Of a DNA stretch of 64,000 bases, positions 11,624 to 21,709 are shown in pieces. The notes beneath the pieces are model-generated. The model saw nothing but the letters and a program-made list of their open reading frames with translations. It made no database searches and was not told where the DNA came from. The DNA is from Schizochytrium sp. TIO01 (lineage: Eukaryota > Sar > Bigyra > Thraustochytrida > Thraustochytriidae). A program made the translations under genes and the position numbers. The stretch lies in the NCBI GenBank assembly GCA_004764695.1, contig SMSO01000032.1, positions 3,330,983 to 3,394,982 on the forward strand. The letters are read 5' to 3'. Position 1 is the stretch's first letter. Each line of letters begins with the position of its first letter.

Positions 11624-13402
11624 CTACGCTTGGAGACCGCAGATGGCGCCAATGATAGTATCTGCGGTATCAAAGATATCGTTCACGTTGGTGTTGATCA
11701 GTACATCTTCCTCGCCGTTAAATAGTTTGACTTGGGGCCTTTTTCCCATTCGCACGTAGACAAAGAAGATATCATCCTCAGTATTAAAAACCCCGTCTTC
11801 GCCGCGCATAAGGTCAAAACCAGCCTGCTTTGCACAGGTCTTCACATTGCTGGAATAACCGTTTTCTTTGCAGCTTACGTTATTGTTAGGTTTACCTTCG
11901 GCCACAAGGATAACAACTCGCTTGTTAATGCCTTCTCGGATACCTGTCTCATCGAGTAACTTCTTGGCACTAATCAGTCCGGCTCCGACCGATGTGCCCT
12001 TGTTTGTATTTTGCAACTTGCTTGCTGCGAGCTGGAATGCATTTTCATCGGTAGCTCTCTCATCATTGAAGTCCCATTCTACGCTTGCACCGGATGCGAA
12101 TAATACCACGGCAAAACGAGAATCAGTACCGTCTGTGCCAAGTGTGAAGGCACTTCCGAGCTGACGTGTATATTCTTTCATCTTGTTCCACTCTTTGCCA
12201 TCTACAGAACCAGAAGCATCAAGGACAAAAACCACATCATTGGGAATCGTTGCACCGCATGTTGTGACCGAGGGGATTGGGGCTAGTGTAGGAGCAGAAG
12301 TCGGCGTCCCAACAATATCAATGCACTTCTCTGCAGTGCCAGTGAAAAAAAATGCGCTCTTCGATGATATCATTTCACCCTCAGTTTTCAGCAGAGAACA
12401 TACGTTCTTGTTTGAATTGAATGTCCATGCCTTACACCCAGTACGCGACAAGCAATTATCTGCGCAATCTGCCGCGGTAGACACGCTTTGAATCTTCCCC
12501 ATTTCTTCTCCGGTATACGCTGCGAACTGAATCTCACATTCCGCACTGCGGGGACATTCAAGCGGGCCAGATGTGTAGCCCGACTGACCAGTCTTCATCT
12601 TATATGCCTTTGCCTTGAGCTTGCATGTTCCATTGTCATCGAAGGTGAAGCCCTTGCAGGCACCGGCGTATGCAGAACATTGAGCATAACATTCATCAAC
12701 GCTGCCCATACCGGAAAATGTTTTAATTGTGTTTCCTTTGTAGTACTGTTGACCTTCCTGATAGCAAGTTGTCTTTGTGCCTACAGACTCACTAGGAGAC
12801 GGAGTCGGGGCCCCAGTATCAGACAGGTTTTTCCACTGAATGTTATCAATGGAAGCAAAGGCAGGTGGATACGGGGTCTCTGCTCCGCCAACGTAAACCG
12901 GCATAGACTCATTTACGTACAAAAGGTAGTTGTTTGGCTCTGTTGTGTAGTCAATCGTGCAACCAAGGCTAATATCTCCATTGATTGCAATTGTCGCCTT
13001 GACCTCGTTACGCACTTCAATATCGATATTGTATGTCTGTCCAAGTTCCAGCACCAAAGACGTGTTGCAACCGGAGTTCGAATAGAAATCGGTCGAGGTT
13101 CGAAAGCGAAGCTGAGCTGTCCCATCATCTACGAAGATACCTGGTTGGCGAACATAGTTTCCATTCTTCCTAGCACCACCTCGCTGAAGGATACTTTGCG
13201 GGGCAGCCGCGTACGTATCATAGATCGTCAAGTCAAAGTTCAATCCATAGTTGGACATAAGGGTGAGCCCTTCGTCAACTATTTCTCGAATGAGAGATGG
13301 CGTCACGGTAGGTGCTGGGGTTGAGACGGCATCCTCCGCGGTTGCTTGACAGCCAAGTGCTGCAAAGATAGCAAGAATGGCTGGCCATCTGAACGACGTC
13401 AT
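11624..13402 (-). CDS. secreted lectin-like/PAN/vWA protein without repeat linker (paralogue B)
   Basis: This 592-residue protein is the sister of the one at 3261-5579. Residues 1-22 are a near-identical signal peptide (MTSFRWPAILAIFAALGC). A lectin-like beta-sandwich spans about 39-194. Only a short Pro-Ser spacer follows (GAPTPSPSES). Two PAN/Apple-like modules occupy about 210-370, and the vWA domain runs from 387 to 592. The first MIDAS loop is intact (DASGS, 395-399) and KGTSVG is present. The third loop reads VAEGKP where the relatives have TDG, so the metal-ligand Asp is Glu502 and the Thr is Ala. Metal-dependent ligand binding may therefore be altered. The start sits in CCTCGACAATG, as in the gene at 17225-21709. 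The stop is TAG. It is likely secreted or surface-bound; its partner is unknown. Confidence 0.88.
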   Translation of the reverse strand: MTSFRWPAILAIFAALGCQATAEDAVSTPAPTVTPSLIREIVDEGLTLMSNYGLNFDLTIYDTYAAAPQSILQRGGARKNGNYVRQPGIFVDDGTAQLRFRTSTDFYSNSGCNTSLVLELGQTYNIDIEVRNEVKATIAINGDISLGCTIDYTTEPNNYLLYVNESMPVYVGGAETPYPPAFASIDNIQWKNLSDTGAPTPSPSESVGTKTTCYQEGQQYYKGNTIKTFSGMGSVDECYAQCSAYAGACKGFTFDDNGTCKLKAKAYKMKTGQSGYTSGPLECPRSAECEIQFAAYTGEEMGKIQSVSTAADCADNCLSRTGCKAWTFNSNKNVCSLLKTEGEMISSKSAFFFTGTAEKCIDIVGTPTSAPTLAPIPSVTTCGATIPNDVVFVLDASGSVDGKEWNKMKEYTRQLGSAFTLGTDGTDSRFAVVLFASGASVEWDFNDERATDENAFQLAASKLQNTNKGTSVGAGLISAKKLLDETGIREGINKRVVILVAEGKPNNNVSCKENGYSSNVKTCAKQAGFDLMRGEDGVFNTEDDIFFVYVRMGKRPQVKLFNGEEDVLINTNVNDIFDTADTIIGAICGLQA

Positions 13403-16400
13403 TGTCGAGGTGCCTTATCTAAGCCAAACTGAAGTGGATACTCGTTGCAGTTCTGCGATTCAATGAGGATGCTAAAAATTTCTAGTGCGCTCTTCATCTA
13501 TTCTGGTTTTGGTTTTGCATATGCTTTGAAGTTGCTTTTAAGCAAAGCTCTTCTCGTTGCCCCACTCTTACAATTTAAAAAACAAAAACAAAACAAAAAC
13601 CATCAACTAATTTGTTCCTGTCTTCTTTTTTCTTTCTCAGGTTCTCTTATGACGTCCCTCCACTACATAACTACTTACTTAGGTGGGACTTGAAAGAAAA
13701 AAGAATGAATATTATCATGGCGAGACTATGGAAGAAGTTTTACTAATAATGAGCGCGCGCTGGCCATAAGAAAGTCATTAGTAAGCATTGATCTAAGCTT
13801 GTAGTTGTTCTTACCTTGCTCTGTTTGTTGATGGCTCGCGTACCGATTTGGTTTGCGGACTTGGGGTCCCGTGCCACTTAGTGTCAAGGGAAGATTTTTT
13901 CCCCCGGAAATCTCTTATCAACCAGCTTCTAACATGTAAGTCACCCTTTAAGACTCAACCTATGAAAAACGGTATGACTATGCACTTAAAAAAAGACAAA
14001 GAAAAAAGCCATTAAAGAGAAGAAGTCTAATCTCAATGGTGACACGAAACTATTCTTCGTTTTTTATGGAAAGCGCCCTGCCTTTACCGCGAACTAAAGC
14101 GTTCCCGGTTTTTTGAGCTCAAGCTCAAGCGCAATGTTTCGTAAAGTGTAGATGCAGCAACACAGCACTGGCTGCAGTACACGTCCCTTCAGCCTTAAAT
14201 TTATGGCGTAATCTTCAAATTACTGCTGTACCTACTACCTACTTACGTGGTTCATATTCTTGATTATTGAGGGACGTGCGAGCGTGCTTGGCACTTTATA
14301 TCCCACGTTTCTGGTTGGTGAGTGGGCCTGCTCGTGTCTATTATATTTGACTGTAGTGTGAATATCGGATCAACGCATTTATGGAGTAACCATGATAGAA
14401 ATAGGCTAGCTAAACAAAGTAATAAATAACACATTGGCTGATTCTTATTCTGCAGTTTCTGTATCTTAAGCTTTCCGCAACGAATCAGCCATTCACCTCC
14501 AGATACCTAAGCCAATCGCATTGGTGTATCCCCCTACTTCTAAGGGCTTCGAGCTGAAGTGTATACTTTCTGATACACAAAGCGCATGCGAATTCTGCCA
14601 TGCAGGATTGGTTGGTCTAAGTATGTGTTTACGGTTCCACTAAAGACTAAATATTACCTCCTCCTACTTAATATTCAATACTGCTCTTGTTGTGATGATA
14701 CCAATGTTAATGTTGAAGATTAGTAGGTACCATGGAAGAATAAATGCGATTAGGTGCCGAACTATCTTCTGCGTACCCCTACACCATCAGGCTGGAACCT
14801 CCCTCACAGACAGGATAGATCAGTTTTAGTTATTGTGTGCTTAGCTAACGAGAGCCAAGTGCTTCCAGTTATGAAACCCAATGCACTCTTCTATTCATAA
14901 ACCAATCAAACCTGCCACTATCTCCCAAATCTTCACACTTTAGGACGCCACATTTTATTTTTTTCGGTCAAGCCTTTCTCTTTTCTTTTTTTTTAGTACC
15001 TCTTGTTCTCTTTGAGTTTGTTGTACTCAACACATTATCCACGGTATTAGAGCATGTGTGGTTGTTGTCTTGGTCTCGACTACGTATCCTCAAGAAAAGG
15101 AAAAGTAGGATACATCCGCACATATGATGCGTCTAGTTGCAGCCCCCCTCCCAGCAGGATAGTGAAGGACATAAAGAGTTTTTTTGATTTTTTTTATTTT
15201 TTTTAAATAAAGAATTAAAATATAAAAGAGAGGTAAAAAAGGCATGACAGAAGTCATTTTAATTCTAAAGATTTGAAGTCAATATACAATTTAGGGATTT
15301 CAAGTTGTCGGGAAAATATATATATCTGTCTTTTTGTACCTCCTCTAAACGATAGCTTTCGGTGACTATATTCGAACATGAATCGTTTTGAACTGAGAAA
15401 GTATACAAACTCCTAAATATTGTTATAGTAAGTGTACTCTCTGCTTAGAACTTTGGAATGTTCCATGAGCTTGATAGAACGCGTTGATCACAAACATCCT
15501 TCATGTGTGTTGCTTCTGTCGTCACTCAAAAGTAGATTAATAGATACGCGCCCTAACTCATTTTTGTTTGGTTCTTACTTCTGATACGATATGAGGATTC
15601 TCTTTCTGCAAGGTAAAAGAAATAAAAAAGTGTTTTAAACAATGGAGTAACATTTTATGTATTATTTTTCCAACAATAAGCAACGAGAGTTTTTTTAACC
15701 CTCAACGCCTTAGGTGACTTAGTTTACGTTTAATACATCTTCATGTCGGTAGCTTCTTTTTTATTTGGAGGTTTGTGCTGCATGTCATCTTCCGAAGTGT
15801 ACAAAGCTATTTACTCATACTCTGTCCATCCTACATTGGGATTAATTTAAAAATAAACTTGTACCTTCATAGGTATATATATCTATGACAACAATTCTAC
15901 TTTATTCGAATCTCTATCATACCTTTGCTGGCAAAATAAGACAAGTAGCTTCAGAAGTGAATAGCAAGAGCCAGGAATATCAAATATTTTTACTTTCTGA
16001 CGTTGAGCTATGCTAGAAAGGTAAATTAGAGAGCTGGAAAGTCAACTTGTAGATTAGCATTATTTTATCCAAAGTTTTAAGAAAGTGTTCATCGAGGTTC
16101 AGAACTTTGCAAGTAAAACCTACTTGTTTCTGGTTGGCCGAGCTCACAATTTATCAATCCTGGTAGCATTGAACATCTCGGCCACAAAGTGTATGTTTCG
16201 AAAAGGGGTACGCAGAAGGTTTTTCGGCGTGAATCTCGCTTATTTTACGATGGTACTTCGGCATCAGCGTGATCACCGTCACCACCGTAGAGGGATACAG
16301 TCTATTTCTTATATTGAGCGTAAGAATAATCGCAGTGCTCACATGCTCAAGCTTAGGTTTATCTCAACGCGTACAGATCTATGCTTACCTATAATCTGTG

Positions 16401-17224
16401 CAACCGAATTTCTAGAGCATCGCACGCCGCCAAGTTACATGAAATAACTACGAGATTGGACGTCACGAGTTGCTTTATGTTATGTCCTTCTCGATTTTAA
16501 GGACCTCCTAAACCATTTCGTAGATCATTAGGACTCTCTATGAGCTTAATGATCATCTATGAGGGTGTATGGCAAGTCCTGAAACGGCAGATGTTGAATC
16601 AAGACGTTTGTTTCCAATCATGACAAGGCTGGTTTCCAGTGAATTATGCTGAGCATGCTTCTCAGATTTCCTACTATCACCTAAGTTGGTTCATCCATAC
16701 GGAGAGTTCCTATCCATCTTGGCCGTCCTGGACTTCAAGTCTCCAGCTTAGGAGCTCCCTTTTGGAGTCTCTATTCCGGACTCCAAGTCAACGATTTGCC
16801 ATCTCTCTTGTCCTTGGGGACGTTCTTGAACACGTCCTTGGGATCCTTAGCTGCCGTCCTCTTCTCTTCTTCTACCTCTCTACTCATGGATTGGTTGCTA
16901 GATTGTCGAATATGAGACCTGAAGCTCATTTTATCCGATGGGCTAAATTTTTGAAATTAATTGTTTATGCAGTGGAGATAGTATAGACAGCACGAGTAAG
17001 GCGTGTGGAGTTTTTTTAAATTTCTTCCTTTTTTTTGGCGGGGGGGATAGGGTAGTCTTAGAAAACGGAGAGAAGGTTTTATAGATATCATTTTAAAAAT
17101 GAATTTGCTCAAGTCAAATCTACTACGTATGTTATGCAGTATCACAGAAACTAAATTGTTTTATTTTTCTCCTTTACAATCTTATATCTATCAAGATTTC
17201 TGAATGTCAGATTCTGGCTAGATT
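13403..17224. other. intergenic, no gene recognised
   Basis: Nearly 4 kb of AT-rich sequence with T-runs and A-runs (for example around 14980-15000 and 15180-15240). No confident gene is seen. A minus-strand frame at about 16154-16360 ends in a plausible peptide (KYHRKISEIHAEKPSAYPF), but it lacks an ATG and has no recognisable domain. The last 200 bp are the 3' flank of the gene at 17225-21709. Confidence 0.45.
13498..13534 (-). promoter_or_regulatory. conserved upstream block of paralogue B
   Basis: About 95 bp upstream of the start at 13402 this block repeats the T/G-rich block found upstream of the gene at 3261-5579 (CTATT, TGGTTTTG, TTTTGC, AAGTTG in the same order, with different internal spacing). 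It is a candidate shared promoter or leader element. Confidence 0.3.
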
Positions 17225-20200
17225 TTAGACTTCAAGGTCGCAAACAGCAATTATTATTTCATCAGCAATGGCTTGTAGTCCGTCTGGGTTAGCACCCACT
17301 GCAAAGTCTTCAACATAGCCAAAGACATCGGTGCTGACTTTATCACCAACACGTACATACACCAGATATACATCATCGTCAGTTCCAGATATACCATCAG
17401 GGCCTTTTCGTAAAACGTCTGCTGCACTTTGGCTGCATCCCAAAGCATCCTTCGAAAATCCAGCTGCTGTACAACCACTCCGCCGATTTGGGTTACCATC
17501 CGTCATGATAATGACTACTCGACGATCCAAGTTTTCCCGCACAGGTGTAGACCAAAATAATTCTTGGGCAGCAATTAGTGCTGGGCCTGTACCAGTGCCT
17601 TTACTTGAAGCAATGAGTTCATCGACATTGTTTTGGAAGATATCTTGACTAGTCGCTGAAGGGTCTGTAAAATTCCACCAAACCCTCGCATATGAAGAAT
17701 ACTCAATCATAGCTAGACGCGAGTCGCCATCCCCGGTACCAACTTGAAACGCACGTCCAAGCTGACGAACAAACAATTTCAACTTGACCCATTCTACAGC
17801 ATCTATTGACCCGGAACTGTCAAGAATAAATGCAACATCATTTACCTTTGGTCCACAGGAAATTACCGGTGCTGGGGTAGCAATAGTTGGTACTTGAGTG
17901 GGCGTTGGAGTTGTTAAAACTGTTTCTTCGCAGGAAGCAAGGTTTGGACCCGAAAAGTACTGCGCATTTTGCGACCTCAGCTTTCCATTAAAGTTTTTGC
18001 GAAGATAACACCACTTTTTGTCACGTCTGTAAGTCCAAACTTCACAAGTAGCTTCATCATAACAGCTTTTCGCACATTTGGATATTGTGTCAATATTTTG
18101 CAAACGCGTTAGTAATTTGCCAGTCGCTTTTGCAAACTGTGCAAGGCAATCCGTATTTTCAATGCAATTTGCAGAACCAGAGTAGTAGCGACGATCACTT
18201 GTCACTCTTTTGAAGCTTCCTGACTTTAACCAGCACAGCTGACTCGTCTTCCAGGTAAATCCTTGACATTCACTATTTTGGTGACATAGGAGCTGACAGT
18301 TTTCTGCAGTCTTCACTTTTTTATACCTTGCGAGTGTATTCCCACGAACATACTTCACATTCGTCGAAAAGCATACAGTTGTTGGGGTAGCTGTAGGTGA
18401 TTCAGTTAGCAAGTAGGAAGGCATGTCCGTTGGCAACATTGTTGGAGTGATGGAAGGAGCATTTGTCAGTTCTTGCGATGGGGTTGGTGTTGTGGAACCA
18501 GGTAGAGCATCTCGAGATGTCGTTGGCACCGTTGTGGGGGAGTTTGTAACCTTCAACGTAGGTCCAATGCTAGGAACACTAGTAGGCTCCAAAGTAGTGC
18601 TGCTGGAAGGTGTTAAAGTTGAGTTTCGAAGTGGCACTTGTACTGGTGCTTCTGTTGGTGCTTCAGTGGGAATTTGTGTTGGTGTATCTGTTGGACTTGA
18701 AGTTGGGTTCAAAGTCGGATTTGAAGTCGGATTTGAAGTTGGGCTCTGAGATGGTGCATCTGTTGGAGTTTCAGTGGGAATCAAAGTCGGATTTGAAGTC
18801 GGGTTCAAAGTCGGATTTGAAGTCGGGTTCAAAGTCAGATTTGAAGTCGGATTTGAAGTCGGATTTGAAGTTGGGCTCTGAGATGGTGCATCTGTTGGAG
18901 CTTCAGTGGGGTTCAAAGTCGGATTTGAAGTTGGGTTCAAAGTCGGATTCGAAGTCGGGTTCAAAGTTGGATTTGAAGTCGGATCTGAAGTCGGATTCGA
19001 AGTTGGGTTCAAAGTAGGGCTCTGAGATGGGGCATCAGTTGGAGTTTCTGTCGGGTTCAATGTTGGGTTCAAAGTTGGACTTGAAGTCGGATTCAAAGTC
19101 GGATTCAAAGTCGGATTCGAAGTTGGACTCGAAGTCGGATTTGAAGTTGGGCTCTGAGATGGGGCACCTGTTGGGGCTTCAGTGGGAATCAATGTCGGGC
19201 TCAAAGTCGGGCTCAAAGTCGGGTTCAAAGTTGGACTTGAAGTTGGGTTCAATGTTGGGTTCAAAGTTGGACTTGAAGTAGGGCTCTGAGATGGGATATC
19301 TGTTGGAGCTTCTGTCGGGTTCAAAGTTGGATTCAAAGTTGGGTTCAAAGTTGGACTTGAAGTCGTATCTGAAGTCGGATTCAAAGTTGGACTCGAAGTC
19401 GGATTTGAAGTTGGGCTCTGAGATGGGGCACCTGTTGGGGCTTCAGTGGGAATCAATGTCGGGCTCAAAGTCGGGCTCAAAGTTGGGCTCAAAGTTGGGC
19501 TCAAAGTTGGACTTGAAGTTGGGTTCAAAGTCGGATTTGAAGTAGGGCTCTGAGATGGGACATCTGTTGGAGCTTCAGTCGGGTTCAATGTTGGGTTCAA
19601 AGTTGGACTTGAAGTTGGGCTCTGAGATGGGACATCTGTTGGAGCTTCTGTCGGGTTCAAAGTTGGATTCAAAGTTGGGTTCAAAGTTGGACTTGAAGTC
19701 GGATTTGAAGTCGGATTTGAAGTCGGATTTGAAGTCGGATTTGAAGTCGGATTTGAAGTCGGATTTGAAGTCGGATTTAAAGTCGGATTCGAAGTCGGAT
19801 TTGAAGTCGGATTTGAAGTCGGATTTGAAGTCGGATTTGAAGTCGGATTTGAAGTCGGATTTGAAGTCGGAGTTAAAGTCGGAGTTGAAGTCGGATTTGA
19901 AGTTGGGTTCAAAGTAGGGCTCTGAGATGGGGCATCAGTTGGAGTTTCTGTCGGGTTCAATGTTGGGTTCAAAGTTGGACTTGAAGTTGGATTCAAAGTC
20001 GGATTTGAAGTCGGATTTGAAGTTGGGCTCTGAGATGGGGCACCTGTTGGGGCTTCAGTGGGAATCAATGTCGGGCTCAAAGTCGGGTTCAAAGTCGGGT
20101 TCAAAGTCGGGTTCAAAGTCGGGTTCAAAGTCGGATTTGAAGTCGGATTTGAAGTCGGATTTGAAGTCGGATTTGAAGTCGGATTTGAAGTCGGAGTTAA

Positions 20201-21709
20201 AGTCGGATTTGAAGTCGGATTTGAAGTTGGGTTCAAAGTAGGGCTCTGAGATGGGGCATCAGTTGGAGTTTCTGTCGGGTTCAATGTTGGGTTCAAAGTT
20301 GGACTTGAAGTTGGATTCAAAGTCGGATTTGAAGTCGGATTTGAAGTTGGGCTCTGAGATGGTGCATCTGTTGGAGTTTCAGTGGGAATCAAAGTCGGAT
20401 TTGAAGTCGGGTTCAAAGTCGGATTTGAAGTCGGGTTCAAAGTCAGATTTGAAGTCGGATTTGAAGTCGGATTTGAAGTTGGGCTCTGAGATGGTGCATC
20501 TGTTGGAGCTTCAGTGGGGTTCAAAGTCGGATTTGAAGTTGGGTTCAAAGTCGGATTCGAAGTCGGGTTCAAAGTCGGATTCGAAGTCGGGTTCAAAGTC
20601 GGATTCGAAGTCGGGTTCAAAGTTGGATTTGAAGTCGGATCTGAAGTCGGATTCGAAGTTGGGTTCAAAGTAGGGCTCTGAGATGGGGCATCAGTTGGAG
20701 TTTCTGTCGGGTTCAATGTTGGGTTCAAAGTTGGACTTGAAGTCGGATCTGAAGTCGGATTTGAAGTTGGGTTCAAAGTAGGGCTCTGAGATGGGGCATC
20801 AGTTGGAGTTTCTGTCGGATTCAAAGTCGGATTCAAAGTCGGATTTGAAGTTGGACTCGAAGTCGGATTTGAAGTTGGGCTCTGAGATGGGGTACCTGTT
20901 GGAGCTTCAGTGGGAATCAATGTCGGGCTCAAAGTCGGGTTCAAAGTCGGGTTCAAAGTTGGGTTCAAAGTCGGATTTGAAGTCGGATTTGAAGTCGGAT
21001 TTGAAGTTGGGCTCGGAGATGGTGCATCTGTTGGAGCTTCAGTCGGGTTCAATGTTGGGTTCAAAGTTGGACTTGAAGTCGGAGTTGAAGTCGGACTCTG
21101 AGATGGAGCATCTGTGGGATCTTGAGCTGGGCTCAAAGTCAGAATCGAAGCCGGATTCAAAGTAGGGCTCTGAGAGGGCGCATTGGAGGGCATGAAAGAG
21201 CTATGATTTGGATTCTGTGTTGGAGGACCTGCTGATAAGTGTGGTGTAGGAAAATTTGTAGGTGCTGGTGTTGGTTCGAAAGTTGCTATACTACCACTCT
21301 TACAGTTAATGTATCCTGATGTCCATTTAGTGTCAGCCCCAGTTTCAGTTTGAACCTTGTCAAATAAGTGACATTGTGTTGTGTAGTTGAAGTGGTCTGC
21401 GTTAAAGAAAAAGGACCATGCTACACAGTCAGCTTCCTCTTCGCACTGAATCAAGCATTCTTGTGCTGATGCTAGATCCTTTACAGGTTTTTTAGTTGCG
21501 CGTCCGCCAAACTTAACCTCGGACTTAGAACAGAAAAGTTCAGAATTCTTAGAGGAATCTGACTTTGTATTTGCAGTCTTTTGGCCCCTTGTATGGTAGC
21601 TACGATCAGTCGAATCATGACTGTGTTCAGCATTAACTCTAGCTGATATTGAGAGCAATGAAAAGACAAAGATGATCTTCATGAATGAGCGATAGTTGTA
21701 TATGTGCAT
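17225..21709 (-). CDS. giant secreted PAN/Pro-Thr-repeat/vWA protein (paralogue C)
   Basis: This 1,494-residue single-exon protein is the largest of the family. A signal peptide lies near the N-terminus (hydrophobic MKIIFVFSLLSISARVNA, residues 10-27). The first methionine is kept because its CCTCGACAATG context matches the start of the gene at 11624-13402. A PAN/Apple-like module spans about 57-143. About 150 to 1,100 is a mucin-like rod of SNPT, LNPT, SSPT and EAPTDAPSQSPT units with no predicted globular fold. Two more PAN/Apple-like modules follow (about 1118-1265). The vWA domain is at 1289-1494, with intact MIDAS loops: DSSGS from Asp1297, GTGTG and TDG. The stalk would hold the vWA head far from the N-terminal module, which suits a cell-surface or matrix adhesin. 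It lacks the lectin-like domain of the first two genes. Stop TAA. Confidence 0.85.
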   Translation of the reverse strand: MHIYNYRSFMKIIFVFSLLSISARVNAEHSHDSTDRSYHTRGQKTANTKSDSSKNSELFCSKSEVKFGGRATKKPVKDLASAQECLIQCEEEADCVAWSFFFNADHFNYTTQCHLFDKVQTETGADTKWTSGYINCKSGSIATFEPTPAPTNFPTPHLSAGPPTQNPNHSSFMPSNAPSQSPTLNPASILTLSPAQDPTDAPSQSPTSTPTSSPTLNPTLNPTEAPTDAPSPSPTSNPTSNPTSNPTLNPTLNPTLNPTLSPTLIPTEAPTGTPSQSPTSNPTSSPTSNPTLNPTLNPTETPTDAPSQSPTLNPTSNPTSDPTSSPTLNPTLNPTETPTDAPSQSPTLNPTSNPTSDPTSNPTLNPTSNPTLNPTSNPTLNPTSNPTLNPTSNPTLNPTEAPTDAPSQSPTSNPTSNPTSNLTLNPTSNPTLNPTSNPTLIPTETPTDAPSQSPTSNPTSNPTLNPTSSPTLNPTLNPTETPTDAPSQSPTLNPTSNPTSNPTLTPTSNPTSNPTSNPTSNPTSNPTLNPTLNPTLNPTLNPTLSPTLIPTEAPTGAPSQSPTSNPTSNPTLNPTSSPTLNPTLNPTETPTDAPSQSPTLNPTSNPTSTPTLTPTSNPTSNPTSNPTSNPTSNPTSNPTSNPTLNPTSNPTSNPTSNPTSNPTSNPTSNPTSSPTLNPTLNPTLNPTEAPTDVPSQSPTSSPTLNPTLNPTEAPTDVPSQSPTSNPTLNPTSSPTLSPTLSPTLSPTLSPTLIPTEAPTGAPSQSPTSNPTSSPTLNPTSDTTSSPTLNPTLNPTLNPTEAPTDIPSQSPTSSPTLNPTLNPTSSPTLNPTLSPTLSPTLIPTEAPTGAPSQSPTSNPTSSPTSNPTLNPTLNPTSSPTLNPTLNPTETPTDAPSQSPTLNPTSNPTSDPTSNPTLNPTSNPTLNPTSNPTLNPTEAPTDAPSQSPTSNPTSNPTSNLTLNPTSNPTLNPTSNPTLIPTETPTDAPSQSPTSNPTSNPTLNPTSSPTDTPTQIPTEAPTEAPVQVPLRNSTLTPSSSTTLEPTSVPSIGPTLKVTNSPTTVPTTSRDALPGSTTPTPSQELTNAPSITPTMLPTDMPSYLLTESPTATPTTVCFSTNVKYVRGNTLARYKKVKTAENCQLLCHQNSECQGFTWKTSQLCWLKSGSFKRVTSDRRYYSGSANCIENTDCLAQFAKATGKLLTRLQNIDTISKCAKSCYDEATCEVWTYRRDKKWCYLRKNFNGKLRSQNAQYFSGPNLASCEETVLTTPTPTQVPTIATPAPVISCGPKVNDVAFILDSSGSIDAVEWVKLKLFVRQLGRAFQVGTGDGDSRLAMIEYSSYARVWWNFTDPSATSQDIFQNNVDELIASSKGTGTGPALIAAQELFWSTPVRENLDRRVVIIMTDGNPNRRSGCTAAGFSKDALGCSQSAADVLRKGPDGISGTDDDVYLVYVRVGDKVSTDVFGYVEDFAVGANPDGLQAIADEIIIAVCDLEV
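18640..21215. repeat. 12-bp coding minisatellite with higher-order duplications (SNPT/LNPT)
   Basis: About 2.5 kb of 12-bp units (TTTGAAGTCGGA, TTCAAAGTTGGG and variants on the + strand) encode Pro-Thr tetrapeptides. Every 200-350 bp a longer punctuation block appears (GGGCTCTGAGATGG), encoding ETPTDAPSQSPT or a variant. A block of about 360 bp at 18733-19092 recurs at about 20341-20748, sharing rare variants such as AAAGTCAGATT (SNLT in place of SNPT). The second copy carries 48 bp more, two extra 24-bp steps. This shows growth by unequal crossing-over or slippage of whole blocks. Confidence 0.93.

Noticed and set aside
16085-16447. A 120-codon + frame and an overlapping minus frame
   Set aside because: Neither shows a domain; the plus frame starts without an ATG and both look like chance openness in this AT-rich interval.
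18423-21165. Several + strand frames of SKSDLK, LGSE and VGFKVGFE repeats
   Set aside because: They are antisense readings of the Pro-Thr repeat of the gene at 17225-21709.
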